Below are positions 1 to 8,847 of a stretch of DNA of 64,000 bases, piece by piece. Each line of letters starts with the position of its first letter. Positions within the stretch are counted from its first letter, which is position 1. The notes beneath the pieces were generated by a model. The model saw only the letters and a list, made by a program, of their open reading frames with translations. It did no database searches and was not told the origin of the DNA. Source of the DNA: Chryseobacterium indicum (GTDB taxonomy: Bacteria; Bacteroidota; Bacteroidia; Flavobacteriales; Weeksellaceae); contig NZ_JACSGT010000002.1 of assembly GCF_021504595.1 (NCBI RefSeq), positions 186,001-250,000 of the forward strand. Reading direction: 5' to 3'. Both the position numbers and the translations under genes were made by a program.

Positions 1-462
1 GTTACACAAACATATGATAAGTCTGACGGTAGTGCAACTACAAGTAATTCTTTTCCAAGTGGGGGTACTTTGGTTACCATATCCAATACATCATCCACAT
101 TTAGCTTACCAACTTCAAAAACTGTTTTCATTAGTATGAATGTAGGATTAGATGATTATACAGCAGCAGCAGCAGGTAAGCCTTATTACCGTTTTGAGAT
201 ATATATAGATGGGGTAGCTTCCGGTATATTCACAGCATTACAGGAATCCGGAGGAAATGTGAACGTTACTACAGGGGCTTCTACACAAAATGTTGAATCT
301 GTAGGAGCATCTATGAATTTTTCTATCAGTGGAGTAAAACAGCTTTCTGCAGGAAGTCACACTATAGATTTAAGAGGTAAGGTAAGTTTTGCAAATGGTT
401 TAGGAGGAAATGCGGATATTCGATTAATTGCTTTCAACGGAGTGTATACATATTTTAATTAA
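1..462 (+). CDS. C-terminal part of a secreted-type protein, truncated by window start
   Basis: The frame is open from base 1, so this is the 3' end of a longer gene; an internal TTG at 70 is not a credible start. The visible ~150 residues are rich in Ser, Thr, Gly and Val with alternating hydrophobic residues, as in a beta-sandwich. The end resembles the jelly-roll C-terminal modules of flavobacterial surface proteins (a segment SAGSHTIDLRGKV and a terminal GVYTYFN). I do not recognise a named family. It lies on the side where the cargo of the Tn7-like element would be, so it may be cargo. A good terminator follows at 612-654. Confidence 0.6.
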   Translation, partial: VTQTYDKSDGSATTSNSFPSGGTLVTISNTSSTFSLPTSKTVFISMNVGLDDYTAAAAGKPYYRFEIYIDGVASGIFTALQESGGNVNVTTGASTQNVESVGASMNFSISGVKQLSAGSHTIDLRGKVSFANGLGGNADIRLIAFNGVYTYFN

Positions 463-611
463 AACAAAATCCCAATCTATTAGGTTACAAATAACAACAT
501 AAAATTCAAAAGAGGTTTTAGTGCTTTTCAAATAGGGAAGCTGCAATAAGGATATAATGAAAAAAGATTAAAATTTAACTGAAAAATAAATCCTTAAAAA
601 TTTGCAACCTC

Positions 612-654
612 TAGTCCGGATTTTCATCAGATGATGGATTTCCGGACTTTTTTG
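612..654 (+). terminator. Rho-independent terminator
   Basis: The arms AGTCCGGA and TCCGGACT, extended by a TCATC/GATG inner pairing, are followed by a run of T. It ends the transcript of the partial gene at 1-462. Confidence 0.75.
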
Positions 655-712
655 CTCTTTTATTTCACTCTATTGTTAACAATATTTTATTAATCACTAA
701 AATAATGAATTG

Positions 713-1072
713 ATGAAAATCCCCGATATGCAGAGATGGGTTGATATCTGGAACAACTCAGACTTTGATTTATTTATTGAATTATATGAAGTTTCTGCAA
801 TAATGTTTTCTCCTGAAATATCTTTTGTAAAAGGGAATAAGAATATTGCAGCTTTTTTAAAAAACCAGGTAGATAAAATTGATATTTCATTTATCACTGA
901 AGAAATATTTACAGATTACGGAATAGTATATGAAGAAGGAACCTATCAATATAAAAAAAATGATAATCAGAATATTATCTCTGAAGGAAAGTACTTGGTA
1001 ATATGGGTACTCGATATTGTTGAGAAGCAAGAGGAGGCTAAATGGAGAATAAGGTGCCATATCTGGAATTAA
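713..1072 (+). CDS. SnoaL/NTF2-like small protein
   Basis: A ~119-aa protein starting at ATG 713; the TTG three bases upstream is less likely. The layout matches the cystatin-like NTF2/SnoaL fold: an N-terminal helix with WVDIWNNSDFD, then 'ELYEVSAIMFSPE', a helix ending in FLKNQ, and strands with 'EEGTYQYK' and 'KYLVIWVLD', closing with a 'WRIRCHIWN' strand. DUF4440/SnoaL-like proteins often look like this; substrate and role cannot be told from sequence. It stands alone, with decayed DNA downstream. Confidence 0.6.
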   Translation: MKIPDMQRWVDIWNNSDFDLFIELYEVSAIMFSPEISFVKGNKNIAAFLKNQVDKIDISFITEEIFTDYGIVYEEGTYQYKKNDNQNIISEGKYLVIWVLDIVEKQEEAKWRIRCHIWN

Positions 1073-1113
1073 ATTATGGAAAATCAACAATTTTTAAGCA
1101 AAGTACTCTTTGA

Positions 1114-1377
1114 CACAAGGTCGTCATAATAGATAGCGAAGGAAATAGTCATGAAATCATAGCACACAAGATCATTATAAATTCAGGACAGCGGGGGCTT
1201 CATGTAGAAAATATACCCCATCCTTCTGTCCCGAAAGGCATTACAATAACTTGCTCAACAAAGTATAATGTATCCATTACACAATTTGAACAATCGGTCA
1301 TTCATCCCGGAGCCTTAAATGTAATACATGTAGCAGTAGAGATAAAAATGTTAACTGAAAATAATAATCCTATATGA
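1114..1377 (+). pseudogene. Remnant of an unrecognised gene, no start codon
   Basis: The frame is open for 87 codons directly after a stop, with coding-like composition (starts HKVVIIDSEGN, ends LTENNNPI) but no ATG, GTG or TTG near its 5' end. It reads as the tail of a gene whose front was lost. Family not recognised. Confidence 0.4.
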
Positions 1378-1393
1378 AACTTATCATAGGCTT

Positions 1394-1632
1394 CAAACCA
1401 AAAATGGGACAAAATTTACACTTCGTTAAATATCTCAATTTTAGAGTAGATGTCTTTGACATCTAAAAATTTTTAGATTATTCGTTTAAAATAGGGAAAA
1501 TCTTATCTCAGTGTTAAACTATTTTAAGAATAAAAAATAATTCTCTACAAAATTGAAAAAACAAATTTTATATATGGTTTAAAATCAATTAATTATGCTT
1601 TTTAATGGACATTTTGCCCCATTTTTGGTTTG
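1394..1632. repeat. Inverted 22-bp repeat pair, MITE-like or IS remnant
   Basis: A 22-nt block at 1394-1415 (core CCAAAAATGGG) recurs in inverted orientation at 1611-1632 with one mismatch. The ~195 bp between hold AT-rich sequence and a strong small hairpin. The inner edge coincides with the point where the thermonuclease remnant loses similarity to its family, so this could be a small element or the two ends of a deleted insertion sequence. Confidence 0.45.
1447..1474 (+). terminator. Hairpin with T-run, possible terminator
   Basis: TAGATGTC and GACATCTA pair around a TTT loop, followed by AAAATTTTT. It lies inside the inverted-repeat interval and has no intact gene upstream, so function is uncertain. 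Confidence 0.4.
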
Positions 1633-1888
1633 CACCCTCTGTTGGAAAGTAAGTAATAAATTTTCCAAAGACTTCATTGCTTGTAAATTGTTTTGCATTT
1701 TTTCCGAAAGGCTGGCCATTTTCCGGACAATCAACTTCAGCCAATCGCAACGTTTTTTGTTGATCTCCATCAAGTAAGACAACAATGGTATCACCATCTT
1801 TTATTCCAACAACCTTTGCTTTGATCTGCGAAAAAAGAAAAGTTGAAAAAGAAAAAATTATTAGAAAAACTATCCTATTTAATATCAA
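1589..1888 (-). pseudogene. Thermonuclease (SNase-like) fragment, broken at both ends
   Basis: The N-terminal half of a secreted staphylococcal-nuclease-family protein. After a signal peptide ending near 'FLFSQ' comes 'KAKVVGIKDGDTIVVLLDG', then 'LRLAEVDCPENGQPFGKNAK', which carries the conserved D-G-D-T and first catalytic Arg regions. Similarity stops after 'FGKFITYFP'; the last ~20 codons read through the inverted repeat at 1611-1632. The rest of the catalytic domain (second Arg/Glu motif) is missing. The native ATG is also gone: the IS5-family element at 1887-2785 is inserted in it. Removing that element and one ATC duplication restores ATG-ATA-TTA-AAT. Not functional. Confidence 0.8.
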
Positions 1889-2785
1889 ACCTGTTTAAAC
1901 TTTTTTACGGAAAGAGTATCCAGAAAATTAGCAATTTTGGATTGCAACTTAAAATAACTAAAATCTGGAACTCATAAGCAAAGATAAACTGGAAAAATGG
2001 ATAATTCCTCATTTGAGCAGAGGAAAACGGGGATTTTCAACAAGATTTGATTTAGGGAAAATCTTTCAACTCATTATTAAGCGTTTAAAAACAGGCTGCC
2101 AATGGCGCGAGCTGAGTCTTAAAGAGTACTTTACCAATCAGAGAATCAGTTGGCAACTGATTTATTATTATTTTAATAAATGGAGTAAGGATGGTTCTTT
2201 CAGGCGAATTTGGGTTTCCCTTCTTAAAAAGAATAAAAGAGATTTAGATCTTTCCTGTGTTCAGATGGACGGGAGTCATACGCGCAGTAAAACCGGTGGC
2301 GAATCGGTAGGTTATCAGGGACGAAAATCATCAAAGACCAGTAATTGTATCTTCCTTTGTGATAATCAGGGACAAATGCTTTCAATGGGAGAGCCGGTGA
2401 GCGGAGAACATCATGACCTTTATCAGATTGAAGAAACTTTAGAGGAGATTTTTGTTCTTTTGGATGAAGCTGATATAGAGTGTAAAGGATTATTCCTGAA
2501 TGCAGATTCAGGTTTTGACGGTAAAAAATGCAGAGATATTCTTGAGAAAAAAGAAATGATTGCCAATATTAAAGAGAATCCACGGAATGGAAATACACAG
2601 CATGAAAAATATTTTGATTCCGAACTGTATAAAAGAAGATTCAAAATAGAAAAAGCAAATGCATGGCTGGATAGCTTCAAAGCGCTATTAGTAAGGTTTG
2701 AAACTTTAAATATTACATGGGTGAGTTTGCATTATCTGGCTTTTTCTATTTTGTTTCTCAGAAAAATAAAAGTTTAAACAGGTTT
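1887..2785 (+). mobile_element. IS5-family insertion sequence with 3-bp target duplication
   Basis: The ends are near-perfect inverted repeats: AAACCTGTTTAAACTTTT on the left and its complement ending GTTTAAACAGGTTT on the right. They are flanked on each side by ATC (1884-1886 and 2786-2788), a plausible 3-bp target duplication. One transposase gene fills the element, which is about 0.9 kb, normal for IS5-family elements. It interrupts the start codon of the thermonuclease gene. Confidence 0.85.
2013..2777 (+). CDS. IS5-family DDE transposase
   Basis: At least 254 aa. It begins with the insertion-element helix-turn-helix region (GCQWRELSLKEYF and 'ISWQLIYYYFNKWSKDG'). The DDE core follows: first Asp in 'SCVQMDGSHT', second in 'LNADSGFDGKKC', and Glu in the C-terminal signature 'YKRRFKIEKANAWLDSFK'. 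No ATG is present at the expected place; the frame continues upstream of the TTG at 2013 to about 1957 with family-like residues (KWIIPHLSRGKRGF), so the true start may be an alternative codon there. Otherwise intact and probably recently active. Confidence 0.85.
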   Translation: MSRGKRGFSTRFDLGKIFQLIIKRLKTGCQWRELSLKEYFTNQRISWQLIYYYFNKWSKDGSFRRIWVSLLKKNKRDLDLSCVQMDGSHTRSKTGGESVGYQGRKSSKTSNCIFLCDNQGQMLSMGEPVSGEHHDLYQIEETLEEIFVLLDEADIECKGLFLNADSGFDGKKCRDILEKKEMIANIKENPRNGNTQHEKYFDSELYKRRFKIEKANAWLDSFKALLVRFETLNITWVSLHYLAFSILFLRKIKV

Positions 2786-2821
2786 ATCATCTTCTTTTGT
2801 ATTTTTATTAAAAATACATAA

Positions 2822-4519
2822 ATGTTACCGGAGTTTAAAAACTTTCATAGAAAAATAAAGATTCCAAAAGAAATTTCTGATCAAGTTGATAATCCCGATA
2901 CTTATTGGGTTGTGACATGGCTAGGTAATAGTTATTGGAAAGATGATAGAATTCAAAGAGAAGTAATTATTACTAATATAGATAATGTACATTACTATTT
3001 TAGTGGTAAAGAAAGGCAATTCAAAGTATTCGTTCTAGAAGAACAAACATTTACTATCCAATTAGGAACATACTTTAAATACAATGGGAGGTTTTTAAAA
3101 AATCCCCAATACTTGGAAAATAGTAAAGCGATAGAAAAATTTGAAAATGTTGTTTTCCATCCGAAAAAAGATTATCAGACTAATTGGGTATATAAACATT
3201 TACAAAATAGCTATATGCCTCCTTATTATAACGAAGATGACAGAATTTACTCAGGAGCACCTTATTATAGTACAGTTCACAACGGTATAACTATTATTGT
3301 ACCTGGGCATGTCATTTTATCTTACTTTTATTATTTATCTACTCTTACAATTTATAACATTATTTACGGTGTTTATTTTGCTGGACTACAGCCAATATCA
3401 AGTTTTGACGAGAACGGAATACCTATTATTAAATATGATTCCGAATATTTGAGATATGATGAAGCCAAAAATATAGCAAAGTTTATGTTGATTAAAGAAG
3501 GGTTTAATTCTTTAGCTCATATAAAGGCTGATTTTTATGTTGCATTGGAAAAATGTAAACCCGATAATCGAAAGGCTTACTTCGCTTCTAGAATTCCACA
3601 TAGTGATGAAGTAAACCTAACATTGATTGGAAAAAAAATATCGGCAAATAAATTTTTAGCCTTTTCTATCGAAGACTTTCGTCTGAAATCTGGGGAAAGC
3701 ATTTTCAAATATGATGATTTTTTATTAAAAGATATTTCGGACAAATCATCATTAAATGAAGAAGCTGAGGACAAAAATCCAACAACTGGTCAGGTTGATA
3801 ATTTTGACGAAAATGCTGAATTAACTACAAATCCAACCAATCATAACCTGAATCCTCTGAATGTTTCGGTTAATGATTCTAGAAAAAGATTCTATCAATC
3901 ACCTAATGTGAGAAAACTTGAAAAGGAGAGCCAATTAAATCATTTTCAAATGACTCAAGTGCAAATAAACGAAATTACAGAGGCTTCAGAATTAATAAAA
4001 GAACATAGTAGTAAAGATAAAGTTTCTAGAGTTAATTTTATCAGTCAAAATACTGTAGACTATATACAGGTTGTTTTTGATGCTATTAATATCTTAAAAA
4101 ATGAAGGTGCTGAAACTGAATATTTAATGATTGAACCTTCAGGCTTTGAAAATGTAAGTTATCCCCCAATTAAAATTAAGCAAGTTGGAACACTTATTTT
4201 AGCCTCTATTCTTATTAATGATTATAATTACTGTCTGATTTCAACAGTTGGTAACTATGGAAGAATGGGTCTTGTCAGGCATTCTGTTAAAGGACTAAAA
4301 TTTTTGTCAAATAGAGATCCTATACTTGAAATATGTTTAATAAAGATGATAAATGAATACCAATTAAATTGGTCGGAGATAAAAACAGCGCAGCAATTAA
4401 CGAATATTTTTCAAGGTATGGGTGTTGTTCTAGTTCATTCATTTAATCATAAAATTATCGAAAATGACCACAACAAAAGTGTTAAAAACCTTATTGAGAG
4501 ACTTAAAGAACATCTATAG
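2822..4519 (+). CDS. Tn7-element-associated 565-aa protein, possible TnsE analogue
   Basis: Not recognised with certainty. It is convergent with tniQ and overlaps its 3' end by 6 bp, so it is probably part of the transposition module, not random cargo. Its length (565 aa) is close to that of Tn7 TnsE (about 540). The layout also resembles TnsE as I recall it: a beta-rich N-terminal ~150 residues with Trp/Tyr-rich strands (WVVTWLGNSYW), a hydrophobic helical stretch after 'IIVPGHVILSYFYYLSTL', a low-complexity Asn/Thr/Asp linker at ~310-360, a basic segment 'DSRKRFYQSPNVRK', and a C-terminal alpha/beta region ending in 'NEYQLNWSEIKTAQ'. A TnsE-like role (targeting mobile or replicating DNA) is inference; cargo or a target-immunity factor are alternatives. 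Confidence 0.5.
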   Translation: MLPEFKNFHRKIKIPKEISDQVDNPDTYWVVTWLGNSYWKDDRIQREVIITNIDNVHYYFSGKERQFKVFVLEEQTFTIQLGTYFKYNGRFLKNPQYLENSKAIEKFENVVFHPKKDYQTNWVYKHLQNSYMPPYYNEDDRIYSGAPYYSTVHNGITIIVPGHVILSYFYYLSTLTIYNIIYGVYFAGLQPISSFDENGIPIIKYDSEYLRYDEAKNIAKFMLIKEGFNSLAHIKADFYVALEKCKPDNRKAYFASRIPHSDEVNLTLIGKKISANKFLAFSIEDFRLKSGESIFKYDDFLLKDISDKSSLNEEAEDKNPTTGQVDNFDENAELTTNPTNHNLNPLNVSVNDSRKRFYQSPNVRKLEKESQLNHFQMTQVQINEITEASELIKEHSSKDKVSRVNFISQNTVDYIQVVFDAINILKNEGAETEYLMIEPSGFENVSYPPIKIKQVGTLILASILINDYNYCLISTVGNYGRMGLVRHSVKGLKFLSNRDPILEICLIKMINEYQLNWSEIKTAQQLTNIFQGMGVVLVHSFNHKIIENDHNKSVKNLIERLKEHL

Positions 4520-5494
4520 ATTAAACTTTTGATACACCCAAAAGGGCAGTCTGTTTTCAGGGTCGATATAACTTTTTGTGATTTGGTAAAATTTTAGTTC
4601 TTCGTAGGTTGGATTGGACTGAAGAAATTGATTTACAACAGGTAAAATTTTCCTTCGATACTCAACTGACCAATAATGAATATGGGCTTTGTTTGGCTCT
4701 ATTTCCAATTTATATATATCAAGAATATAATTTCTAAAATTATTTTTTTGACGTGAAGAGCCAAGTAACAACGAAAAATGAAGTAAAGCCTCAATATAAT
4801 AAAATGAGTAATTACAAAAGCTGTTAAATCCGTTTTTTATACTACCATTAATTAATTTTTGATAGGTGATTTCACTGGACGTAGCTTTTATTAAATCGCT
4901 ATCTATTGAAAGATTTTCTTTGCATTTGAAACATTGGTCTAGAAGTAACTTCTCAACAGTAGATGTATTGCTCGAAGTATAAATTTTGATGAAGTTTATT
5001 GGGGATTTGCAATGTGGACATTGATCTTTAAGCTGGACGTAACATCTTAAACAAATGACTGAGGTTACTAATCTCCATCTAATTTTATAATAAAGTTGGT
5101 GCTTTAAGCATGAAGGACAATATTGAATTCCAGTATTAATTCCCATTTTTCGATTTGAAACCCCTAAAGGGAGTACATTTGAAATATAGCTCTTTTTTTC
5201 TTGAAAGTCTTTAAATGCAAACAGATTTAAGTCGTTTAAAAATAATCTTCTAACCTTATTTTTTGGAAATGAAGTATGGTTAATTATAAAATTCATTAGA
5301 TAATTGTTTTCGAACAAGTCTAAATCTCTTCTTAGTGGTGGTGCTTTATCTTCGAGATAATTCTGCAAAAAAGTATGTGGTTTTAATCCATATTCAACCG
5401 ACATTCTACAAAGCCATGACGTGAACAATTCATCATACTTGGGCTTAAGCATAATGGGAAGAACATTCTTTTTTAGAGATGGAATGTAAACCAT
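4514..5494 (-). CDS. tniQ: TniQ/TnsD-family target-selection protein
   Basis: A 326-aa TniQ-type protein. The N-terminal 'DELFTSWLCRMSVEYGLKPH' is the classic TniQ start motif. Paired zinc-binding Cys motifs follow: C126/C129 (CPSC), C148/C151 (CLRC), C159/C162 (CPHC) and C188/C191 (CFKC). TniQ/TnsD proteins bind the attachment site and pass it to the AAA ATPase. The ATG overlaps the tnsC stop (TAATG), so the two are translationally coupled. It is the only TniQ in this element, so it is the natural candidate for recognition of the comM site. At 326 aa it is shorter than Tn7 TnsD (about 500 aa). Confidence 0.88.
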   Translation of the reverse strand: MVYIPSLKKNVLPIMLKPKYDELFTSWLCRMSVEYGLKPHTFLQNYLEDKAPPLRRDLDLFENNYLMNFIINHTSFPKNKVRRLFLNDLNLFAFKDFQEKKSYISNVLPLGVSNRKMGINTGIQYCPSCLKHQLYYKIRWRLVTSVICLRCYVQLKDQCPHCKSPINFIKIYTSSNTSTVEKLLLDQCFKCKENLSIDSDLIKATSSEITYQKLINGSIKNGFNSFCNYSFYYIEALLHFSLLLGSSRQKNNFRNYILDIYKLEIEPNKAHIHYWSVEYRRKILPVVNQFLQSNPTYEELKFYQITKSYIDPENRLPFWVYQKFNL

Positions 5495-6375
5495 TAAGAA
5501 ATGAATTTTTTCTTTCTGTCTTCGGGAGAAATATAATCAATATTATTTAAAATCTCTTTTGTTATTTTTTCCTTACCGCTTTTGATTGCTTCAATACTAC
5601 TTAATTCAAGTATTTTGGCAATTTCTCCTATAAGTCCTTCACTCAATGAGAGTATCTTATTTGACATGGAGGGTTCTATCAAAAGAGATTCTTCTTTTAG
5701 TGGAAGTAAAGCTTCGAAACTCACGAGTAACCTTTTTAATTCAATATCATTATTCCATCGAGGTAAAACTCTTGGATCAAATCTATTTGCCAGTTGTTGA
5801 TCAGATTGTATTGCATTAAAAGCTAGTTTTGTTCCCGAGCAAACCAACGAGATCTGTAGATCATTTGATAAATGCTTAATCACATTCAAAAATTTTCTTT
5901 GCTTAGATGGGGAGCCTGCTAAAACATGATGTATTTCATCAATTATTAAAACTTTAGTTTTAAGGTTAAGTAATAGTTTCTTAACTCTTAAATATCTACT
6001 ATCTAATTTTTCAGATGTTCGATATGGCGCATAGAGGACTTCCAAAATGGCATTATAAAACCTTCGTTCATCCGGTTCGGGAGGAGCTTGTACCAAAACA
6101 ACAGGGCTAATAACCCTTACATCTTCGTCAACATAGGATAAATTTTTCTGTTTAAACTTATCAAGAATAGCTGTTTTGCCATTATTTGAATCTCCTACAA
6201 TTAAAAGGTTGGGCATCCGGACAGTTTTCGGATAGATCAACAGTTCTTCCAATTTATTCATAATTTTGGAAGCTTGGGTGTAGCCAATCCATTTGCTATT
6301 TCTGCAAGAATGAATCCTGTCTTCAATTGTAGCTGACTCTACAAATTTTTTTGTTTTATCTGTTAAATGTTTCAT
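5494..6375 (-). CDS. tnsC: TnsC/TniB-like AAA+ ATPase
   Basis: A 293-aa AAA+ regulator linking target selector and transposase. The Walker A motif is at residues 61-68 (GDSNNGKT) and Walker B at ~143-147 (LIIDE, with D146/E147), followed by the 'HHVLAGSPSKQRKFLN' helix typical of TniB proteins and a sensor-1-like 'LVCSGT'. The start at 6375 (MKHLTDKTKK) is chosen over the upstream in-frame Met at 6441 because it gives the usual TniB N-terminus. It overlaps the end of tnsB by 20 bp. The size fits the short TniB type, not the ~550-aa TnsC of Tn7. Confidence 0.88.
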   Translation of the reverse strand: MKHLTDKTKKFVESATIEDRIHSCRNSKWIGYTQASKIMNKLEELLIYPKTVRMPNLLIVGDSNNGKTAILDKFKQKNLSYVDEDVRVISPVVLVQAPPEPDERRFYNAILEVLYAPYRTSEKLDSRYLRVKKLLLNLKTKVLIIDEIHHVLAGSPSKQRKFLNVIKHLSNDLQISLVCSGTKLAFNAIQSDQQLANRFDPRVLPRWNNDIELKRLLVSFEALLPLKEESLLIEPSMSNKILSLSEGLIGEIAKILELSSIEAIKSGKEKITKEILNNIDYISPEDRKKKFIS

Positions 6376-8191
6376 CGTCCAAGTCTTCAAAAGGTAAAAT
6401 AATTTCAACGCTTCCACTCTGATAATCAATAGAATTCTCATAAATTTCAGAAGGCGAATTACTTATTAAATCACCATCTTTTTTAATGTTTCTCCTTTTT
6501 ATGGCAGTTTGCTTTACATTTTTTTGTTCAAGATAATTTAACTCTCGGTAGGCTTCAAAAATTTTTTCTTCAGATACAGAAACATTTGAATCTTTAATTT
6601 TTTTTATGATATCGCGATACTCCCATATTGACATCGGAGGGTAGGAAGAATTCCGATAAGGAATATCGAAATAGGTATTTGTTTTCGGATCAAGAAAATA
6701 AACAACACTTATATCCCTAGGATCTCGTTTAAAAATGTATTTTTTACTTTCATTATTGTTAGTGGTGTGAATATATTGCCTTAATACATCATCATAATAG
6801 TAAATGTGATCGATAACGATTCCATATTCTTGTACTGATCTTTCGAAGAATGGCATGAAATCAAGTTTTGTTCTGCGGTAATTATTTATTCTTGGAGAAA
6901 TACCCCTTCCTATTACATTGTTATTTCCTAAAATGCCTTCTTTGTATTTTTCCAAGGGAGACATTCCCAATGAACTGTGTTTACGTTGATGATAGATTTT
7001 CGTTATATAAATTAATAGCCACTTCTCAAACTCGTCAAGAGTAAATGAAGAGTTCTTTTCAGATTGATATTGTTTTCTTTCAGCTTCTGAAGAAAAAGTT
7101 GTCCCCGGAAGATTGTGTATTTCTTTTGCAAATGTTCCTAGTATTCGCTCAATATGCCCTCCCCAATGTGGAGTAGCAATGGGTCTGAATTGTAAAGATA
7201 TACCATAATTATGGCTTGCTTTTTTTAGCATGTTTCCGTGAAACTCCTTTGCATTATCAACATGTATTGTGTCCATAATGCCCCAGCAAGGCCAATCAGC
7301 ACTAATACCATGTTTTTCGAGCCACAATTCTTTTGGTAATATAGAATTGGCAATACACATTCCAGTTCCTAACGCTCCAGGTGGTTCGAAAGATAAATAA
7401 ACCCCAACAACCATTCGGCTATACACATCTAAAGCAACAGTTATCCAAGGCCTTTTATATGGTCTACGATCAAATCCGTCAACTAAGATAATATCAACTC
7501 TTGTATGGTCAATTTGGACAACAGAAAGAGGGTGAGTTGCTTCGTTGTAATGTCCCTTTAGTGGTTCAAACTTGTATCTTGCTTCTTTAACGCCCAATCT
7601 CTTTCTTAATTTTTCTTCGTCAGAGATTGATTTTACTCTTGACCGAATAGTATTAGGATGTGGACATGTAATCCCCAGCTTATTACACTCTAATTGAATT
7701 TCTCTGATTAGTTTAGTAACTGATTTACGTGATTGATTAAGATAAACAGAATTGATTTTATTGTTAATGATTTCTTCTTGTGCATTAGTTAATCTACTTT
7801 TTCCAGCTCCTCCGGTTTTCTTTTTTCCAGCTAACGATGAAACTAAACCAGACTCATCAAAAAGTTTTAACCATCGGTAAATTGTGGGAATGCTGACTTT
7901 ATTGTTCATTGCCACTTCGTTTATTGCATCTAAATTTCCTCTGTTAGATAGAATTGGAACGATAATTTCGTAACGTTTTTTAGCTTTTTCCCATTCGACA
8001 TCAGTAAGTGTCTCTAGTAAATCAGTTCTTATCGAATTCTTTGCTTGCAACTCATGTACAGATACGGTATGAGGAATATTAGTATATACTTCTTCTATAG
8101 TAACGGTATTTATATCTACAATTTTAGTAATAATACATTCTACCTCATTGTAGTAAACCTTTTCTCCTTTAGTGATATAAACTCTCTCCAT
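6356..8191 (-). CDS. tnsB: TnsB-like DDE transposase (Mu/Tn7 integrase-core family)
   Basis: A 611-aa transposase that joins 3' transposon ends to the target. After an N-terminal beta domain comes a helix-turn-helix region ('NKVSIPTIYRWLKLFDESG'). The rve catalytic core has Asp228 (VQIDHT), Asp312 (HVDNAKEF) and Glu348 (GGHIERILG), followed by a Mu-type beta-barrel region and an acidic C-terminus that may contact TnsC. The start at 8191 (MERVYITKGEKV) lies 3 bp after the tnsA stop; the upstream Met at 8203 would overlap tnsA. All catalytic residues are present. Confidence 0.9.
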   Translation of the reverse strand: MERVYITKGEKVYYNEVECIITKIVDINTVTIEEVYTNIPHTVSVHELQAKNSIRTDLLETLTDVEWEKAKKRYEIIVPILSNRGNLDAINEVAMNNKVSIPTIYRWLKLFDESGLVSSLAGKKKTGGAGKSRLTNAQEEIINNKINSVYLNQSRKSVTKLIREIQLECNKLGITCPHPNTIRSRVKSISDEEKLRKRLGVKEARYKFEPLKGHYNEATHPLSVVQIDHTRVDIILVDGFDRRPYKRPWITVALDVYSRMVVGVYLSFEPPGALGTGMCIANSILPKELWLEKHGISADWPCWGIMDTIHVDNAKEFHGNMLKKASHNYGISLQFRPIATPHWGGHIERILGTFAKEIHNLPGTTFSSEAERKQYQSEKNSSFTLDEFEKWLLIYITKIYHQRKHSSLGMSPLEKYKEGILGNNNVIGRGISPRINNYRRTKLDFMPFFERSVQEYGIVIDHIYYYDDVLRQYIHTTNNNESKKYIFKRDPRDISVVYFLDPKTNTYFDIPYRNSSYPPMSIWEYRDIIKKIKDSNVSVSEEKIFEAYRELNYLEQKNVKQTAIKRRNIKKDGDLISNSPSEIYENSIDYQSGSVEIILPFEDLDDETFNR

Positions 8192-8193
8192 AA

Positions 8194-8847
8194 TTATTTC
8201 CAAATTAGCGTGTTCATAGAAAGTTTTTCTTCTTCATTAAAATTAATCAAATAATTACTAATTAAATACCAAACATGAAATAATAATTCTGCTTTACGCT
8301 GATCATCTTTTGAACACTCGTCCAAAAGATTACTAACCGTCATTTTTTCGAACCTTGCCAGTGTTTCTAAGATATACTCAATATCACCAAGGTTTGTTTT
8401 TGCTTGAGGACTTCTATAATTACTAAGAAATTTAGAATTAAAAAGTGCATCGGAATTTACATCATCTTCAGTTATAACTCGAAAAGACATGCTGTTTCCT
8501 ATGCAAAATTCTTTTGCTGCTCTAAATTTCCCTTCCAAAACTTCTTTTTTTTCTAACAAATCCTTTTGGTATTTTACTTCGATAAGCTCTTCAGATCCAT
8601 CAAAATATTTGACATAAAAATCTGGGGTGTAATGTCTTTTTACATTCCCTTCAAAATAATCAATAGTAATTGGCTGCTCACAATACATTTCAACGTCTAA
8701 TCGACGTTCTAAAATGTAAGTTAAATTTCTCTCTAGTTGGGATTCAAACTCAACAATGTCATTATTTTTAATGCTTGTTATTTGTCCTGTTAGGATTAAC
8801 GAATTTCTCCCAATTTTTCTTGACTTTTTAAAACTGATTATCACCAT
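8194..8847 (-). CDS. tnsA: TnsA-like endonuclease
   Basis: A 217-aa restriction-endonuclease-fold protein that cuts the 5' transposon strands, allowing cut-and-paste movement. Catalytic candidates match the TnsA pattern: Glu39 in 'QLERNL', Asp76 in 'HYTPDF', and Glu90/Lys92 in 'LIEVKYQ'. A C-terminal helical domain follows ('NLLDECSKDDQRKAELLFHVW'), corresponding to the TnsC-interacting region of TnsA. It is the first gene of the minus-strand operon and lies ~110 bp from the transposon end, as in Tn7. Confidence 0.9.
   Translation of the reverse strand: MVIISFKKSRKIGRNSLILTGQITSIKNNDIVEFESQLERNLTYILERRLDVEMYCEQPITIDYFEGNVKRHYTPDFYVKYFDGSEELIEVKYQKDLLEKKEVLEGKFRAAKEFCIGNSMSFRVITEDDVNSDALFNSKFLSNYRSPQAKTNLGDIEYILETLARFEKMTVSNLLDECSKDDQRKAELLFHVWYLISNYLINFNEEEKLSMNTLIWK

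Noticed and set aside
2822..4519. Firm annotation of this gene as TnsE
   Set aside because: Only length, layout and position agree; no diagnostic motif could be verified by eye, so it is kept as a candidate.
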